Below, in pieces: positions 51,871 to 61,964 of a DNA stretch of 64,000 nucleotides. A model generated the notes under the pieces. The model had not been told where the DNA came from, did not search any database, and saw only the letters and a list, made by a program, of their open reading frames with translations. Within the stretch, counting starts at the first letter, position 1. Each line of letters starts with the position of its first letter. Where the stretch lies: assembly GCF_046156265.1 (NCBI RefSeq), contig NZ_JAWDIR010000011.1:930001-994000 (forward strand), read 5' to 3'. The position numbers and the translations under genes are program-made. Source of the stretch: CAMDHY01 sp046156265 (lineage in GTDB: Bacteria > Pseudomonadota > Alphaproteobacteria > Rhizobiales > Segnochrobactraceae).

Positions 51871-53898
51871 TCAGTTGGACTTGTTGGTGACGGCGAGCGC
51901 GGCAGCGACGACCGCGTCCTCGGTGATGCCGAACTTCTCGAACAGCACCTCGGCCGGGGCGCTGGCGCCGAAGCCGTGCATGCCGACGAAGATGCCGTCC
52001 TCGCCGAGCCAGCGCGCCCAGTCGCCTTCCACCGCCGCCTCGATGCCGACGCGCGGGGCACGGCCGAGGACGGAGCGGCGGTATTCGGCGTCCTGCTCAC
52101 GGAAGAGGTCGAGGCAGGGGGCGGAGACCACCGCGGCCCGCACCCCGTGGGTGACGAGGGCCTCGGCCGCCGCCACCGCCAGCGAGACTTCGGAGCCGGT
52201 GGCGATCAGCGTGACGTCGCGCCAGCCCTCTGGCTCGACCAGCACATAGGCGCCGCGGGCCGTGCGGTTGGCGCCGGCACCGTCGCGCCGGAGCGTCGGC
52301 AGCGCCTGCCGTGACAGGCAGAGCACCGACGGGCGCTTCGCCGCGCGGAGCGCGCACTCCCAGCTCTCCGCCGTCTCGACCGCGTCGGCCGGGCGGAAGA
52401 CCAGGAGGTTCGGGATGGCGCGGAGTGCCGCCAGATGCTCGACGGGCTGGTGGGTTGGCCCGTCCTCGCCAAGGCCGATACTGTCGTGCGTCATCACGTG
52501 GACGACGCGCACCCCCATCAGGGCGGCGAGGCGAATGGCGGGGCGGGAATAGTCGGCGAAGCACAGGAAGGTCCCGCCATAGGGGACGAAGCCGCCGTGC
52601 AGCGCCATGCCGTTCAGGGCTGCCGCCATGCCGAGTTCGCGGATGCCGAAGTGGATGTAGGAGCCCGAGAAGTCGGCCGCCGACACAGGCATCTGGCCCT
52701 TGGCGTGGGTGAGGTTCGAGTGCGTGAGGTCGGCCGAGCCGCCGGCGAGCACCGGCTCCGCCGGCACGATGGCGTCGAGCACCTCGCGCGACGCCTGGCG
52801 GGTGGCGATCGACGGCGCCTTCGTCGCGAAGCCCGATTTCACCGCCGCCATGGCGCGATCGAACTCGGCGCCGAGCACGCCCGTCATGGCGGCCTCGAAG
52901 GCGGCGCCGACGCGGGTGCCCTGGGCGGCGAGGCGGCCTTCCCAGGCGTGGCGGGCCTCGCGGCCGCGGCTGCCGGCGGCGGCCCAGGCGGCGCGCACGT
53001 CCTCGGGGATATCGAAGGCCGGCCACGGCCAGTCGAGCACGGCGCGGGCGGCGGCGATCTCGGCGGCACCCAGCGGCGCCCCGTGCACCTTCTCGGTGCC
53101 CTGCTTGGACGGCGCGCCGAAGCCGATGATGGTCCGGCAGGCGATCAGCGACGGCCGGACGGATTTCCGAGCGGCCTCGATGGCGGCGGCGACCGCCGCC
53201 TGGTCGTGGCCGTCGACGCGGGCGACGTCCCAGCCGGAGGCGGCGAACCGGGCGAGCTGGTCGTCCGAGCATGACAGCGAGGTGCGGCCGTCGATCGAGA
53301 TTTCGTTGTCGTCGAACAGCACGATCAGCTTGGACAGCTTCAGATGCCCGGCGAGCGAGATCGCCTCGTGGCTGATGCCCTCCATCAGGCAGCCGTCGCC
53401 ACAGAGCACGTAGGTGTGGTGGTCGACGAGGTCGTCGCCGAAGCGGGCGTTCATCATCCGCTCGGCGAGCGCCATGCCGACGGCGCTGGCGAGACCCTGG
53501 CCGAGCGGCCCGGTGGTCACCTCGACGCCCGGCGTGTGGCCGTACTCCGGGTGGCCGGCGGTCTTCGAACCCCACTGGCGAAACTGCTTCAGCTCCTCGA
53601 TGTCCATCCCCGGCGTGCCGGTGAGGTGGAGTAGCGCATAGAGCAGCATCGAGCCGTGGCCGGCCGACAGCACGAAGCGGTCGCGATCGGCCCAGCCGGG
53701 TGCGGCCGCATCGAAGCGCAGGAAACGGGTGAACAGCACGGTGGCGACGTCGGCCATGCCCATCGGCAGCCCGGGATGGCCGGACTTCGCCTTCTCGACG
53801 GCATCCATGGCGAGGGCCCGGATGGCGTTCGCCATGTCGCGGGAGAGGTCGCGCGGGGCAGTTGAGGCGGAAGAGGTGGGGCGGTCGACCATGTTCAT
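51871..53898 (-). CDS. cbbT: transketolase
   Basis: This TPP-dependent enzyme moves two-carbon units in the Calvin cycle. The 675-residue protein has AVEKAKSGHPGLPMGMADV, the TPP-binding GDGCLMEGISHEAISLAGH...NEISIDG, TTGPLGQGLA and DSIGLGEDGPTHQPVEHLA. Full length is as expected. The annotated start is at 53898; a second in-frame ATG, two codons in, is equally possible. A composite repeat lies in the 262-bp gap to cbbP. Confidence 0.95.
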   Translation of the reverse strand: MNMVDRPTSSASTAPRDLSRDMANAIRALAMDAVEKAKSGHPGLPMGMADVATVLFTRFLRFDAAAPGWADRDRFVLSAGHGSMLLYALLHLTGTPGMDIEELKQFRQWGSKTAGHPEYGHTPGVEVTTGPLGQGLASAVGMALAERMMNARFGDDLVDHHTYVLCGDGCLMEGISHEAISLAGHLKLSKLIVLFDDNEISIDGRTSLSCSDDQLARFAASGWDVARVDGHDQAAVAAAIEAARKSVRPSLIACRTIIGFGAPSKQGTEKVHGAPLGAAEIAAARAVLDWPWPAFDIPEDVRAAWAAAGSRGREARHAWEGRLAAQGTRVGAAFEAAMTGVLGAEFDRAMAAVKSGFATKAPSIATRQASREVLDAIVPAEPVLAGGSADLTHSNLTHAKGQMPVSAADFSGSYIHFGIRELGMAAALNGMALHGGFVPYGGTFLCFADYSRPAIRLAALMGVRVVHVMTHDSIGLGEDGPTHQPVEHLAALRAIPNLLVFRPADAVETAESWECALRAAKRPSVLCLSRQALPTLRRDGAGANRTARGAYVLVEPEGWRDVTLIATGSEVSLAVAAAEALVTHGVRAAVVSAPCLDLFREQDAEYRRSVLGRAPRVGIEAAVEGDWARWLGEDGIFVGMHGFGASAPAEVLFEKFGITEDAVVAAALAVTNKSN

Positions 53899-53960
53899 TT
53901 TGCGACTCTCCCGTCGAGGGCGGTTCCCGTCCTCCCCAAGGAAAAGACGGCCGTTTGAGC

Positions 53961-54138
53961 GTCCCTCCCCTGCCAGGGGGAGGGACAGCCGGCGAAGCCG
54001 GCAGGGTGGGGCCCGTCAATCCAAACACGGGCAGCATTTGGGATTGACAGGCCCCCACCTGCCGCGCCTGACGGCGCGGCTGTCCTCCCCCCTGGCAGGG
54101 GGAGGACGGGCGCGGTGCCCCCCTGGCAGGGGAGGGAC
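53961..54138. repeat. composite palindromic repeat, copy 3 (cbbP/cbbT)
   Basis: The left arm is gtccctcccctgccaggg, with stem gccggcgaagccggc and cagggtggggcccgtcaatc. The right arm is gattgacaggccccc, with stem ccgcgcctgacggcgcgg and gtcctccccc. The end is duplicated: ccctggcaggg occurs twice (about 54090-54107 and 54121-54138). This is the longest of the three full copies. Confidence 0.85.
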
Positions 54139-54160
54139 GAAAGGCGTTGTGCCACCCCCC

Positions 54161-55036
54161 TCACAGCACCCGCCTCCGCCGCTCGACGAGCTGCAGGATC
54201 AAGGGCGTCAGGATCAGCTGCATCGCGAGGTCGAGCTTGTTGCCGGGGATGACGATGGAATTCGCCCGCGACATGAAGCTGTCGTGGATCATCGACACCA
54301 GGTACGGGAAGTCGATGCCGCGTGGGCTCTTGAAGCGGATCACGACGAGCGACTCGTCCGGCGTCGGGATCCAGCGCGCAATGAACGGGTTCGACGTGTC
54401 GACCGTCGGCACGCGCTGGAAGTTGACGTCGGTCTCGGTGAACTGCGGGCAGATGTAGTTGATGTAGTCCGGCATGCGCCGCAGGATCGTGTCGGTGACG
54501 GCTTCCGTGGAGTATCCGCGGGTGGAGCGGTCGCGATGGATCTTCTGGATCCACTCGAGATTGATCACCGGCACGACGCCGATCTTGAGATCCGCATGGC
54601 GGGCGACGTCGACCTCGGGCGTGACCACGGCGCCGTGCAGGCCCTCGTAGAAGAGCAGGTCCGTCGGGCCGGTCAGCCGCTCCCACTCCGTGAAGGTGCC
54701 GGGGCTGCCGCCGTAGAGATCAGCCTCCACCGCATCGTGGATGTAGTGGCGGAAGGTGCCGGTGCCGCTCGCGCCGTATTCGGCGAACAGCTGCTCCAGC
54801 TCCCGGAAGAGGTTCGCCTCCGGGCCGAAGTGGCTGTAGTGGCGGTTGCCCTTCGCCTGTTCCTCGGCCATCTCGCGCTTCATGGCGAGGCGGTCGAAGC
54901 GGTGGAAGGCGTCACCCTCGATATAGGCCGCCTCGACGTTCTCGCGGCGGAAGATCTGCTCGAAGGTGCGGCGGACCGAGGTGGTGCCGGCGCCGGACGA
55001 GCCGGTGACCGAAATGATCGGGTGCTTGACGGACAT
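54161..55036 (-). CDS. cbbP: phosphoribulokinase
   Basis: This enzyme makes ribulose 1,5-bisphosphate from ribulose 5-phosphate and ATP. The 291-residue protein of the bacterial octameric class has the P-loop SVTGSSGAGTTSVRRTF, IEGDAFHRFDR and YEGLHGAVVTPEVDVARHADL. It lies 23 bp after cbbF. Confidence 0.96.
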   Translation of the reverse strand: MSVKHPIISVTGSSGAGTTSVRRTFEQIFRRENVEAAYIEGDAFHRFDRLAMKREMAEEQAKGNRHYSHFGPEANLFRELEQLFAEYGASGTGTFRHYIHDAVEADLYGGSPGTFTEWERLTGPTDLLFYEGLHGAVVTPEVDVARHADLKIGVVPVINLEWIQKIHRDRSTRGYSTEAVTDTILRRMPDYINYICPQFTETDVNFQRVPTVDTSNPFIARWIPTPDESLVVIRFKSPRGIDFPYLVSMIHDSFMSRANSIVIPGNKLDLAMQLILTPLILQLVERRRRVL

Positions 55037-55059
55037 GGACGTGCCTCCGGGCTCGGTCT

Positions 55060-56097
55060 TCAGGCCCGAAGGAGACCACGATTGCCGAACAGCGGCGACT
55101 TGTGTGCCGCCGGCTCGCTCTGCACCCGCTCGAAGTGCGCGACCTCCTGGGCCGAGCCGAAGACGAGCGGCACCCGCTGGTGCAGCCCCGTCGGGGCGAC
55201 GTCAAGCATCCGCTCCTTGCCGGTGGTGCAGCCGCCGCCGGCCTGCTCGATCAGCATGCCGATCGGGTTCGCTTCGTAGATCAGCCGCAGCCGGCCGGTC
55301 TCGTAGCCGCGCCGCGCGTCGCCCGGATAGAGATAGATGCCGCCGCGCGTCAGGATGCGGTGCGCCTCCGCCACCATCGAGGCGATCCAGCGCATGTTGA
55401 AGTCGCGCCCGCGCGGGCCGGCGCTGCCGGCCAGGCACTCGTCGATGTAGGCCCGGAAGGCCGGGTCCCAGTGGCGGTAGTTGGAGGCATTGACGGCGAA
55501 CTCGGCCGTCTTCTCGGGCACCCGCACTCGCCGCGCCGTCAGAACGAAGACGTCGGTGTCGGGGTCGAGGGTATAGACGTCGGTACCGTCGCCGACGGTC
55601 AGCACCAGCGCGCACTGCGGGCCGTAGAGCAGGTAGCCGGCGGCGAGCTGGCGGTTGCCCGGCTGCTGGAAGGCATCGCCCTCGGCGATCGCCGGCAGCA
55701 CCGAGAAGATCGTGCCGACCGAGACGTTGGTGTCGATGTTGGACGAGCCGTCGAGCGGGTCGACCGCCACCACCAGCGGCGCGCCGGGCTTCATCGGCAC
55801 CGCGGCGTCCATCTCTTCCGAACAGAAGGCGGCGACCGGGGCGGTGACGAGCGCCTCGAGCAGGAGGTCGTTCGCCGCGACGTCGAGCGCCTTCTGGTCG
55901 TCGCCGGTCGAAGAGGCGCGGGTGACGGCGGCGAGCCCGCCCTCGATGGCGCCGCGTCGCACCACGGCGGCGATGCGGCGGCCGGCGGCGGCGAGCGCCA
56001 CCACCGTCTCGGCGACGGCGACGCGGCCGGCATCGCTGCCCGACCAGGCTGCGAGAGCGGATTCGAGACGCGGGCGCGCCATCGCTGTGTGCGGCAT
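55060..56097 (-). CDS. cbbF: class I fructose-1,6-bisphosphatase
   Basis: This enzyme removes the C1 phosphate of fructose and probably sedoheptulose bisphosphates. The 345-residue protein has the metal site FCSEEMDAAVP and VAVDPLDGSSNIDTNVSVGTIFS, and NMRWIASMVAEAHRILTRGGIYLYPGD in the C-terminal half. The ATG at 56097 follows a strong caggagggaa RBS. It is the first gene of the cbb operon and diverges from cbbR. Confidence 0.96.
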   Translation of the reverse strand: MPHTAMARPRLESALAAWSGSDAGRVAVAETVVALAAAGRRIAAVVRRGAIEGGLAAVTRASSTGDDQKALDVAANDLLLEALVTAPVAAFCSEEMDAAVPMKPGAPLVVAVDPLDGSSNIDTNVSVGTIFSVLPAIAEGDAFQQPGNRQLAAGYLLYGPQCALVLTVGDGTDVYTLDPDTDVFVLTARRVRVPEKTAEFAVNASNYRHWDPAFRAYIDECLAGSAGPRGRDFNMRWIASMVAEAHRILTRGGIYLYPGDARRGYETGRLRLIYEANPIGMLIEQAGGGCTTGKERMLDVAPTGLHQRVPLVFGSAQEVAHFERVQSEPAAHKSPLFGNRGLLRA

Positions 56098-56362
56098 GAC
56101 TTCCCTCCTGAGCCCCCGGCAGACTGGCCGGGCGGCCGGTCGTTTCCTCGACGCTCGGAAGGTTGATCCCCGTCTCGGTTGGCCGGTTGGTCCGGCGCGG
56201 CGACGGGTGCTCCGATCGGTGTTCTTCTGGGCGAACTCTAGGGGTCCGCTTGGCATCGGGTCCACACGATGTGCGCATCCGGATCGATGCGTCTCGTTCT
56301 CCGATGGGTCAAATGTGACGCCGGTCCAGGAGAAAGTAAATTTGTTTCTTCTTGCGCATCCC

Positions 56363-56377
56363 TTCATAAAAAGTGAA
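56363..56377. promoter_or_regulatory. candidate CbbR operator (T-N11-A palindrome)
   Basis: The sequence ttca-taaaaag-tgaa is an exact 4-bp-arm palindrome with the TCA-N7-TGA (T-N11-A) pattern of LysR-type regulators, in the cbbR-cbbF intergenic region. Its last base is the first base of the cbbR start codon. A second AT-rich symmetric stretch (gaaagtaaatttgtttc, 56332-56348) and gtca-aatg-tgac (56308-56319) lie nearer cbbF. Confidence 0.5.
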
Positions 56378-57339
56378 TGTCAGCCATGCGCTCCGTCACC
56401 CTCAAGCAGCTGCGCGCCCTGTCGGCGGTGGAACGGACCGGGGCCATCACCGCGGCCGCGAACGAGCTCGCCGTCACCCCGCCCGCCGTGACGGCGCAGA
56501 TCCAGCTGCTCGAGCGCATCGTCGGCCTGCCGGTGCTGGAGCGCGTTGGCTCCACCTTCCGCCCGACGGTGGCGGGGCGCGAGCTCCTCGACGCCTGCAC
56601 CCGCATCGAACTGGCGCTTGCCGAATGCGGCGGTGCACTCGACGCCCTGAAGAGCCTGGACGCCGGCCAGGTGGCGGTCGGCGTCGTCTCCACCGCGAAG
56701 TACTTCGCACCGCACGCGCTCGCCGCCTTCGCCCGTGCCAATCCCCGCATCGACCTCAAGCTCGTCGTCGGCAACCGCGCCGAGATCATCGCCGGCCTCG
56801 AGCGCCTCGACCTCGACGTCGCCATCATGGGCCGCCCGCCGGAGGGGCTCGACGTCGAGGCGGAGGCGATCGGCGAGCACCCGCACGTCGTCGTCGCCGA
56901 CCCCGCCCATCCACTGGCCGGCCGCCGGGCGATCCCGGCGGCGGTGATCGCCCGCGAGCGCCTGATCTCCCGCGAGGACGGCTCCGGCACCCGCGCGCTG
57001 ACCGAGCGCCTGTTCGAATCGCTCGACGAGCGGCCGCGCTACGCCCTCGAGATGGGCTCCAACGAGACGATCAAGCAGGCCGTCATCGCCGGTCTCGGCA
57101 TATCGCTGATCTCCGCCCACACGGTCGCCGCCGAGGTCGCCGACGGGCGCCTGTCCATCCTCGACGTGGCGGGGCTGCCGATCGTCCGCCAGTGGTACGT
57201 GGTGCGCATGCGCGGCAAGCGCTTCCTGCCAGCGGCGCGCCGCCTGCACGCCTTCCTGAAGGAGGAGGCGAACCGCTTCCTGCCGGTGGTGCCGGGCCTG
57301 CAGGCCGAGGAGCCGCCGCGCCGCCGCGCGCGAAACTGA
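56377..57339 (+). CDS. cbbR: LysR-family transcriptional regulator CbbR
   Basis: CbbR activates the divergent cbb operon in response to Calvin-cycle metabolites. The 320-residue protein has an N-terminal winged helix-turn-helix (LKQLRALSAVERTGAITAAANELAVTPPAVTAQIQLLE; motif cited by position, about residues 8-45). Its C-terminal effector domain contains VAVGVVSTAKYFAP and GSNETIKQAVIAGLGISLIS. A start three codons later (56386) is possible. The position next to cbbF supports the name. Confidence 0.95.
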   Translation: MSAMRSVTLKQLRALSAVERTGAITAAANELAVTPPAVTAQIQLLERIVGLPVLERVGSTFRPTVAGRELLDACTRIELALAECGGALDALKSLDAGQVAVGVVSTAKYFAPHALAAFARANPRIDLKLVVGNRAEIIAGLERLDLDVAIMGRPPEGLDVEAEAIGEHPHVVVADPAHPLAGRRAIPAAVIARERLISREDGSGTRALTERLFESLDERPRYALEMGSNETIKQAVIAGLGISLISAHTVAAEVADGRLSILDVAGLPIVRQWYVVRMRGKRFLPAARRLHAFLKEEANRFLPVVPGLQAEEPPRRRARN

Positions 57340-57543
57340 TCCCGCCGCATCTGGCGCGGGGAAAAGTCCTTCCTCCGGATGGCCTCGGCGAGGGGAAGCC
57401 ATCCTCGTTCATCCATCCGACACAGGGTGAATTGTCTCCGCCGCTGCGGCTTGCTACAGGTGATGAAAATCACCCTCCGCCCAGCCGCCACTCAGAGCGG
57501 TGCCGCGAATGGGTCGGTCCTTCCAGGGGCGAACGAAGACAAT

Positions 57544-58467
<924 letters not shown>

Positions 58468-58472
58468 CAGAC

Positions 58473-59789
58473 ATGGCGGCTCGTACCGAGCATTCCGTCG
58501 CGGCCTCCTTCAAGGACGCCGCGATCGCCGCGGTGATCGCGCTCGCGCTGTTCGGCCCGCTCGTCGGGCTGCGCACCGAGGTGACCACCGGTGGCCTGTT
58601 CCTGTCGCAGCGCTGGGGCGACGTTGCAGTCGCGGTGGCCGTCGTCTTCGTCGGCCGCCTGCTCCTCAACCTGTTCGTCTTCAAGACCGACAGCCCGGCC
58701 ACGAACTGGTTCTCCGGGGTCAAGCTGTCGGCCGGCGCGCTCGCCCGCATCGGCCCGGTGTTCGGACCGCTGATGCTCGGCCTCGCGCTGACGCTGCCGT
58801 TCATCCTGCTCTTCGGGGCGCCGAGCCAGAGCCGCTACTACATCGACCTCGGCATCCTCGTGCTCACCTATGTGATGCTCGGCTGGGGCCTCAACATCGT
58901 CGTCGGCATGGCCGGCCTGCTCGATCTCGGCTACGTCGCCTTCTACGCCGTCGGCGCCTATTCCTACGCGCTGCTCGCCTTGAACTTCGGCTGGTCGTTC
59001 TGGCTCTGCCTGCCGCTCGCCGGCTTCCTCGCCGCGCTCTGGGGCATCACGCTCGGCTTCCCGGTGCTGCGCCTCAGGGGCGACTATCTCGCCATCGTGA
59101 CGCTCGCCTTCGGCGAGATCATCCGCATCGTGCTGCTCAACTGGTACGAGTTCACCGGCGGCCCGAACGGCCTCAACAACATTCCGCGGCCGAGCTTCTT
59201 CGGCCTCGAGTTCGACCGCTCGCCGGAGGGCTTCGCCGCCACCTTCGGGCTCGAGTTCGCCGCCATCCACCGCATCATCTTCCTCTACTACCTGATCCTG
59301 GCGCTGGCGCTGCTCACCGCCTTCGTCACCGTCCGCGTCCGAAGATTGCCCGTCGGGCGCGCCTGGGAGGCGCTGCGCGAAGACGAGATCGCCTGTCGCT
59401 CGCTCGGCATCAACACGACGACGACGAAGCTGACGGCGTTCGCCATGGGCGCGATGTTCGGCGGCTTCGCCGGCTCCTTCTTCGCCACTCGCCAGGGCTT
59501 CATCTCGCCGGAATCCTTCACCTTCATCGAATCCGCCGTGATCCTGGCGATCGTCGTGCTCGGCGGCCTCGGCAGCCAGATCGGCGTCGTCATCGCGGCG
59601 ATCGTGCTGATCGGCGGCTTCGAGATCTTCCGTGACTTCGCCGAGTACCGCATGCTGGTGTTCGGCATGGCGATGGTGCTGATCATGGTCTGGCGTCCGC
59701 GCGGCCTGATCTCCACCCGCAAGCCGACGATCGCGCTCGGCAAGGCGAAGGCGATCGGCGGCGAACTGGTCGGGGAGGGCCGGGGATGA
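58473..59789 (+). CDS. livM: branched-chain amino acid ABC transporter permease LivM
   Basis: This 438-residue permease has an N-terminal extra domain with two helices, as in other long LivM proteins. The conserved core includes MLGWGLNIVVGMAGLLDLGYVAFYAVGAY and RAWEALREDEIACRSLGIN. It begins 5 bp after livH and overlaps livG by 4 bp. Confidence 0.94.
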   Translation: MAARTEHSVAASFKDAAIAAVIALALFGPLVGLRTEVTTGGLFLSQRWGDVAVAVAVVFVGRLLLNLFVFKTDSPATNWFSGVKLSAGALARIGPVFGPLMLGLALTLPFILLFGAPSQSRYYIDLGILVLTYVMLGWGLNIVVGMAGLLDLGYVAFYAVGAYSYALLALNFGWSFWLCLPLAGFLAALWGITLGFPVLRLRGDYLAIVTLAFGEIIRIVLLNWYEFTGGPNGLNNIPRPSFFGLEFDRSPEGFAATFGLEFAAIHRIIFLYYLILALALLTAFVTVRVRRLPVGRAWEALREDEIACRSLGINTTTTKLTAFAMGAMFGGFAGSFFATRQGFISPESFTFIESAVILAIVVLGGLGSQIGVVIAAIVLIGGFEIFRDFAEYRMLVFGMAMVLIMVWRPRGLISTRKPTIALGKAKAIGGELVGEGRG

Positions 59790-60648
59790 CGCGCTGGACG
59801 AAGGATCCGGTGCTCACCGTCGAGCACCTCACCATGCGCTTCGGCGGCCTCACCGCCGTCAACGACCTGACCTTCCAGGCCGGGCGCGGCGACATCACCG
59901 CCCTGATCGGCCCGAACGGCGCCGGCAAGACCACCGTCTTCAACTGCATCACCGGCTTCTACAAGCCGACCGAGGGGCGGCTGACGGCGCGCCACGCCGA
60001 CGGCAAGACCTACCTCCTCGAGCGCATGCCCGACCACGCCATCTCCGGCGAGGCGAGGGTGGCGCGCACCTTCCAGAACATCCGCCTGTTCGGCGGCATG
60101 ACGCTTCTGGAAAACCTGATGGTGGCGCAGCACGGCCCGCTGATGCGCGCCTCCGTCTTCGGCATCGGCGGCCTCCTCGGCATCGGCAGCTATCGCAAGG
60201 CCGAGCGGGCGGCGATCGACAAGGCGCGCTACTGGCTCGACCGCGTCGGCCTCCTCGAGCGCGCCGACGATCCCGCCGCCGACCTTCCCTATGGCGCCCA
60301 GCGGCGGCTCGAGATCGCGCGCGCCATGTGCACCGGCCCGGAGCTCCTCTGCCTCGACGAGCCCGCCGCCGGCCTCAACCCGCGCGAGTCCGCCGAGCTG
60401 AACGAGCTTCTCCTCTACATCCGCCGCGAGCAGGCGACCTCGCTGCTGCTGATCGAGCACGACATGAGCGTCGTCATGGAGATCTCCGACCACGTCGTCG
60501 TCCTCGACTACGGCGTCAAGATCTCCGACGGCGAGCCGGAAGCCGTGCGCAACGACCCGAAGGTCATCGCCGCCTATCTCGGCGTCGACGACGAGGAGGT
60601 CGAGGCGGTCGAGCACGAGGTCGAGGAAGTCGAGCGGGAGGTCGCCCG

Positions 60649-60652
<4 letters not shown>
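59786..60652 (+). CDS. livG: branched-chain amino acid ABC transporter ATPase LivG
   Basis: This 288-residue ATPase has LTMRFGGLTAVNDLTF, Walker A LIGPNGAGKTTVFNCITGF, FQNIRLFGGMTLLENLMVAQH and LPYGAQRRLEIARAM, with Walker B LLCLDEPAAGLNP. The C-terminal tail is unusually acidic, a Glu/Val-rich run of about 20 residues (DDEEVEAVEHEVEEVE). The overlaps at both ends are ATGA. Confidence 0.94.
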
Positions 60653-61422
<770 letters not shown>

Positions 61423-61473
61423 CGCCCGCCTCAGGGCCAACGAGGGTCCCGAAGGGGCCGACGAGGGAACGGA

Positions 61474-61827
61474 ATGGGCTTTCTCTTCGAAGAGACGTTC
61501 GGCGTCTTCCTGCTGCTGCAACTCGTCCTCGGCGGCGGTGCTGCCTGGATGACGGGTCGCGCCATCGCGCTGTCGTGGCGGCCGGCGTGGTCGCTGTTCT
61601 TCTACCTCTTTCTGCTCACCTTCGCCGTCCGCTTCCTCGACTTCGCACTGTTCGGCGGAACTCTGCTGTCGGCGTACTACTTCATCGTCGATTTCATCAT
61701 CCTGCTCGTCATCGGCTATCTCGGCATGCGCGTGACGCGCGCCGGCCAGATGGTGAAGCAGTATCCGTGGCTCTATGAGCGCGCGGGCCCGGTCTCGTGG
61801 AGGGATCGCAAGCCGGGCGCGGCGTGA
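61474..61827 (+). CDS. small membrane protein downstream of livF (DUF6867-like)
   Basis: This 117-residue protein has three or four hydrophobic segments (about 8-28, 35-58, 60-85), with LSWRPAWSLFFYLFLLTFAVRFLDFALFGG and a basic, Trp-containing C-terminus MVKQYPWLYERAGPVSWRDR. I recall similar proteins (DUF6867) in the same place in related genomes. The gene lies 51 bp after livF. A role in the importer is inferred from position only. Confidence 0.82.
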   Translation: MGFLFEETFGVFLLLQLVLGGGAAWMTGRAIALSWRPAWSLFFYLFLLTFAVRFLDFALFGGTLLSAYYFIVDFIILLVIGYLGMRVTRAGQMVKQYPWLYERAGPVSWRDRKPGAA

Positions 61828-61964
61828 GAGTGCCGGCATCGCGGGTGGAAACGGCCAACAAAATGCCGATACCGTTCCACCCGGATTGCGGGCAGTATGC
61901 AGGCAAGCGGGGTAACCCCGTGGCCAGTTTCGGTTCGACTTCCAGACTTCCGGAGGAGTAAGCA

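Noticed and set aside
48233..54138. CRISPR array
   Set aside because: The repeats are few, long, palindromic, kilobases apart and located between genes, with no spacer-repeat periodicity and no cas genes.
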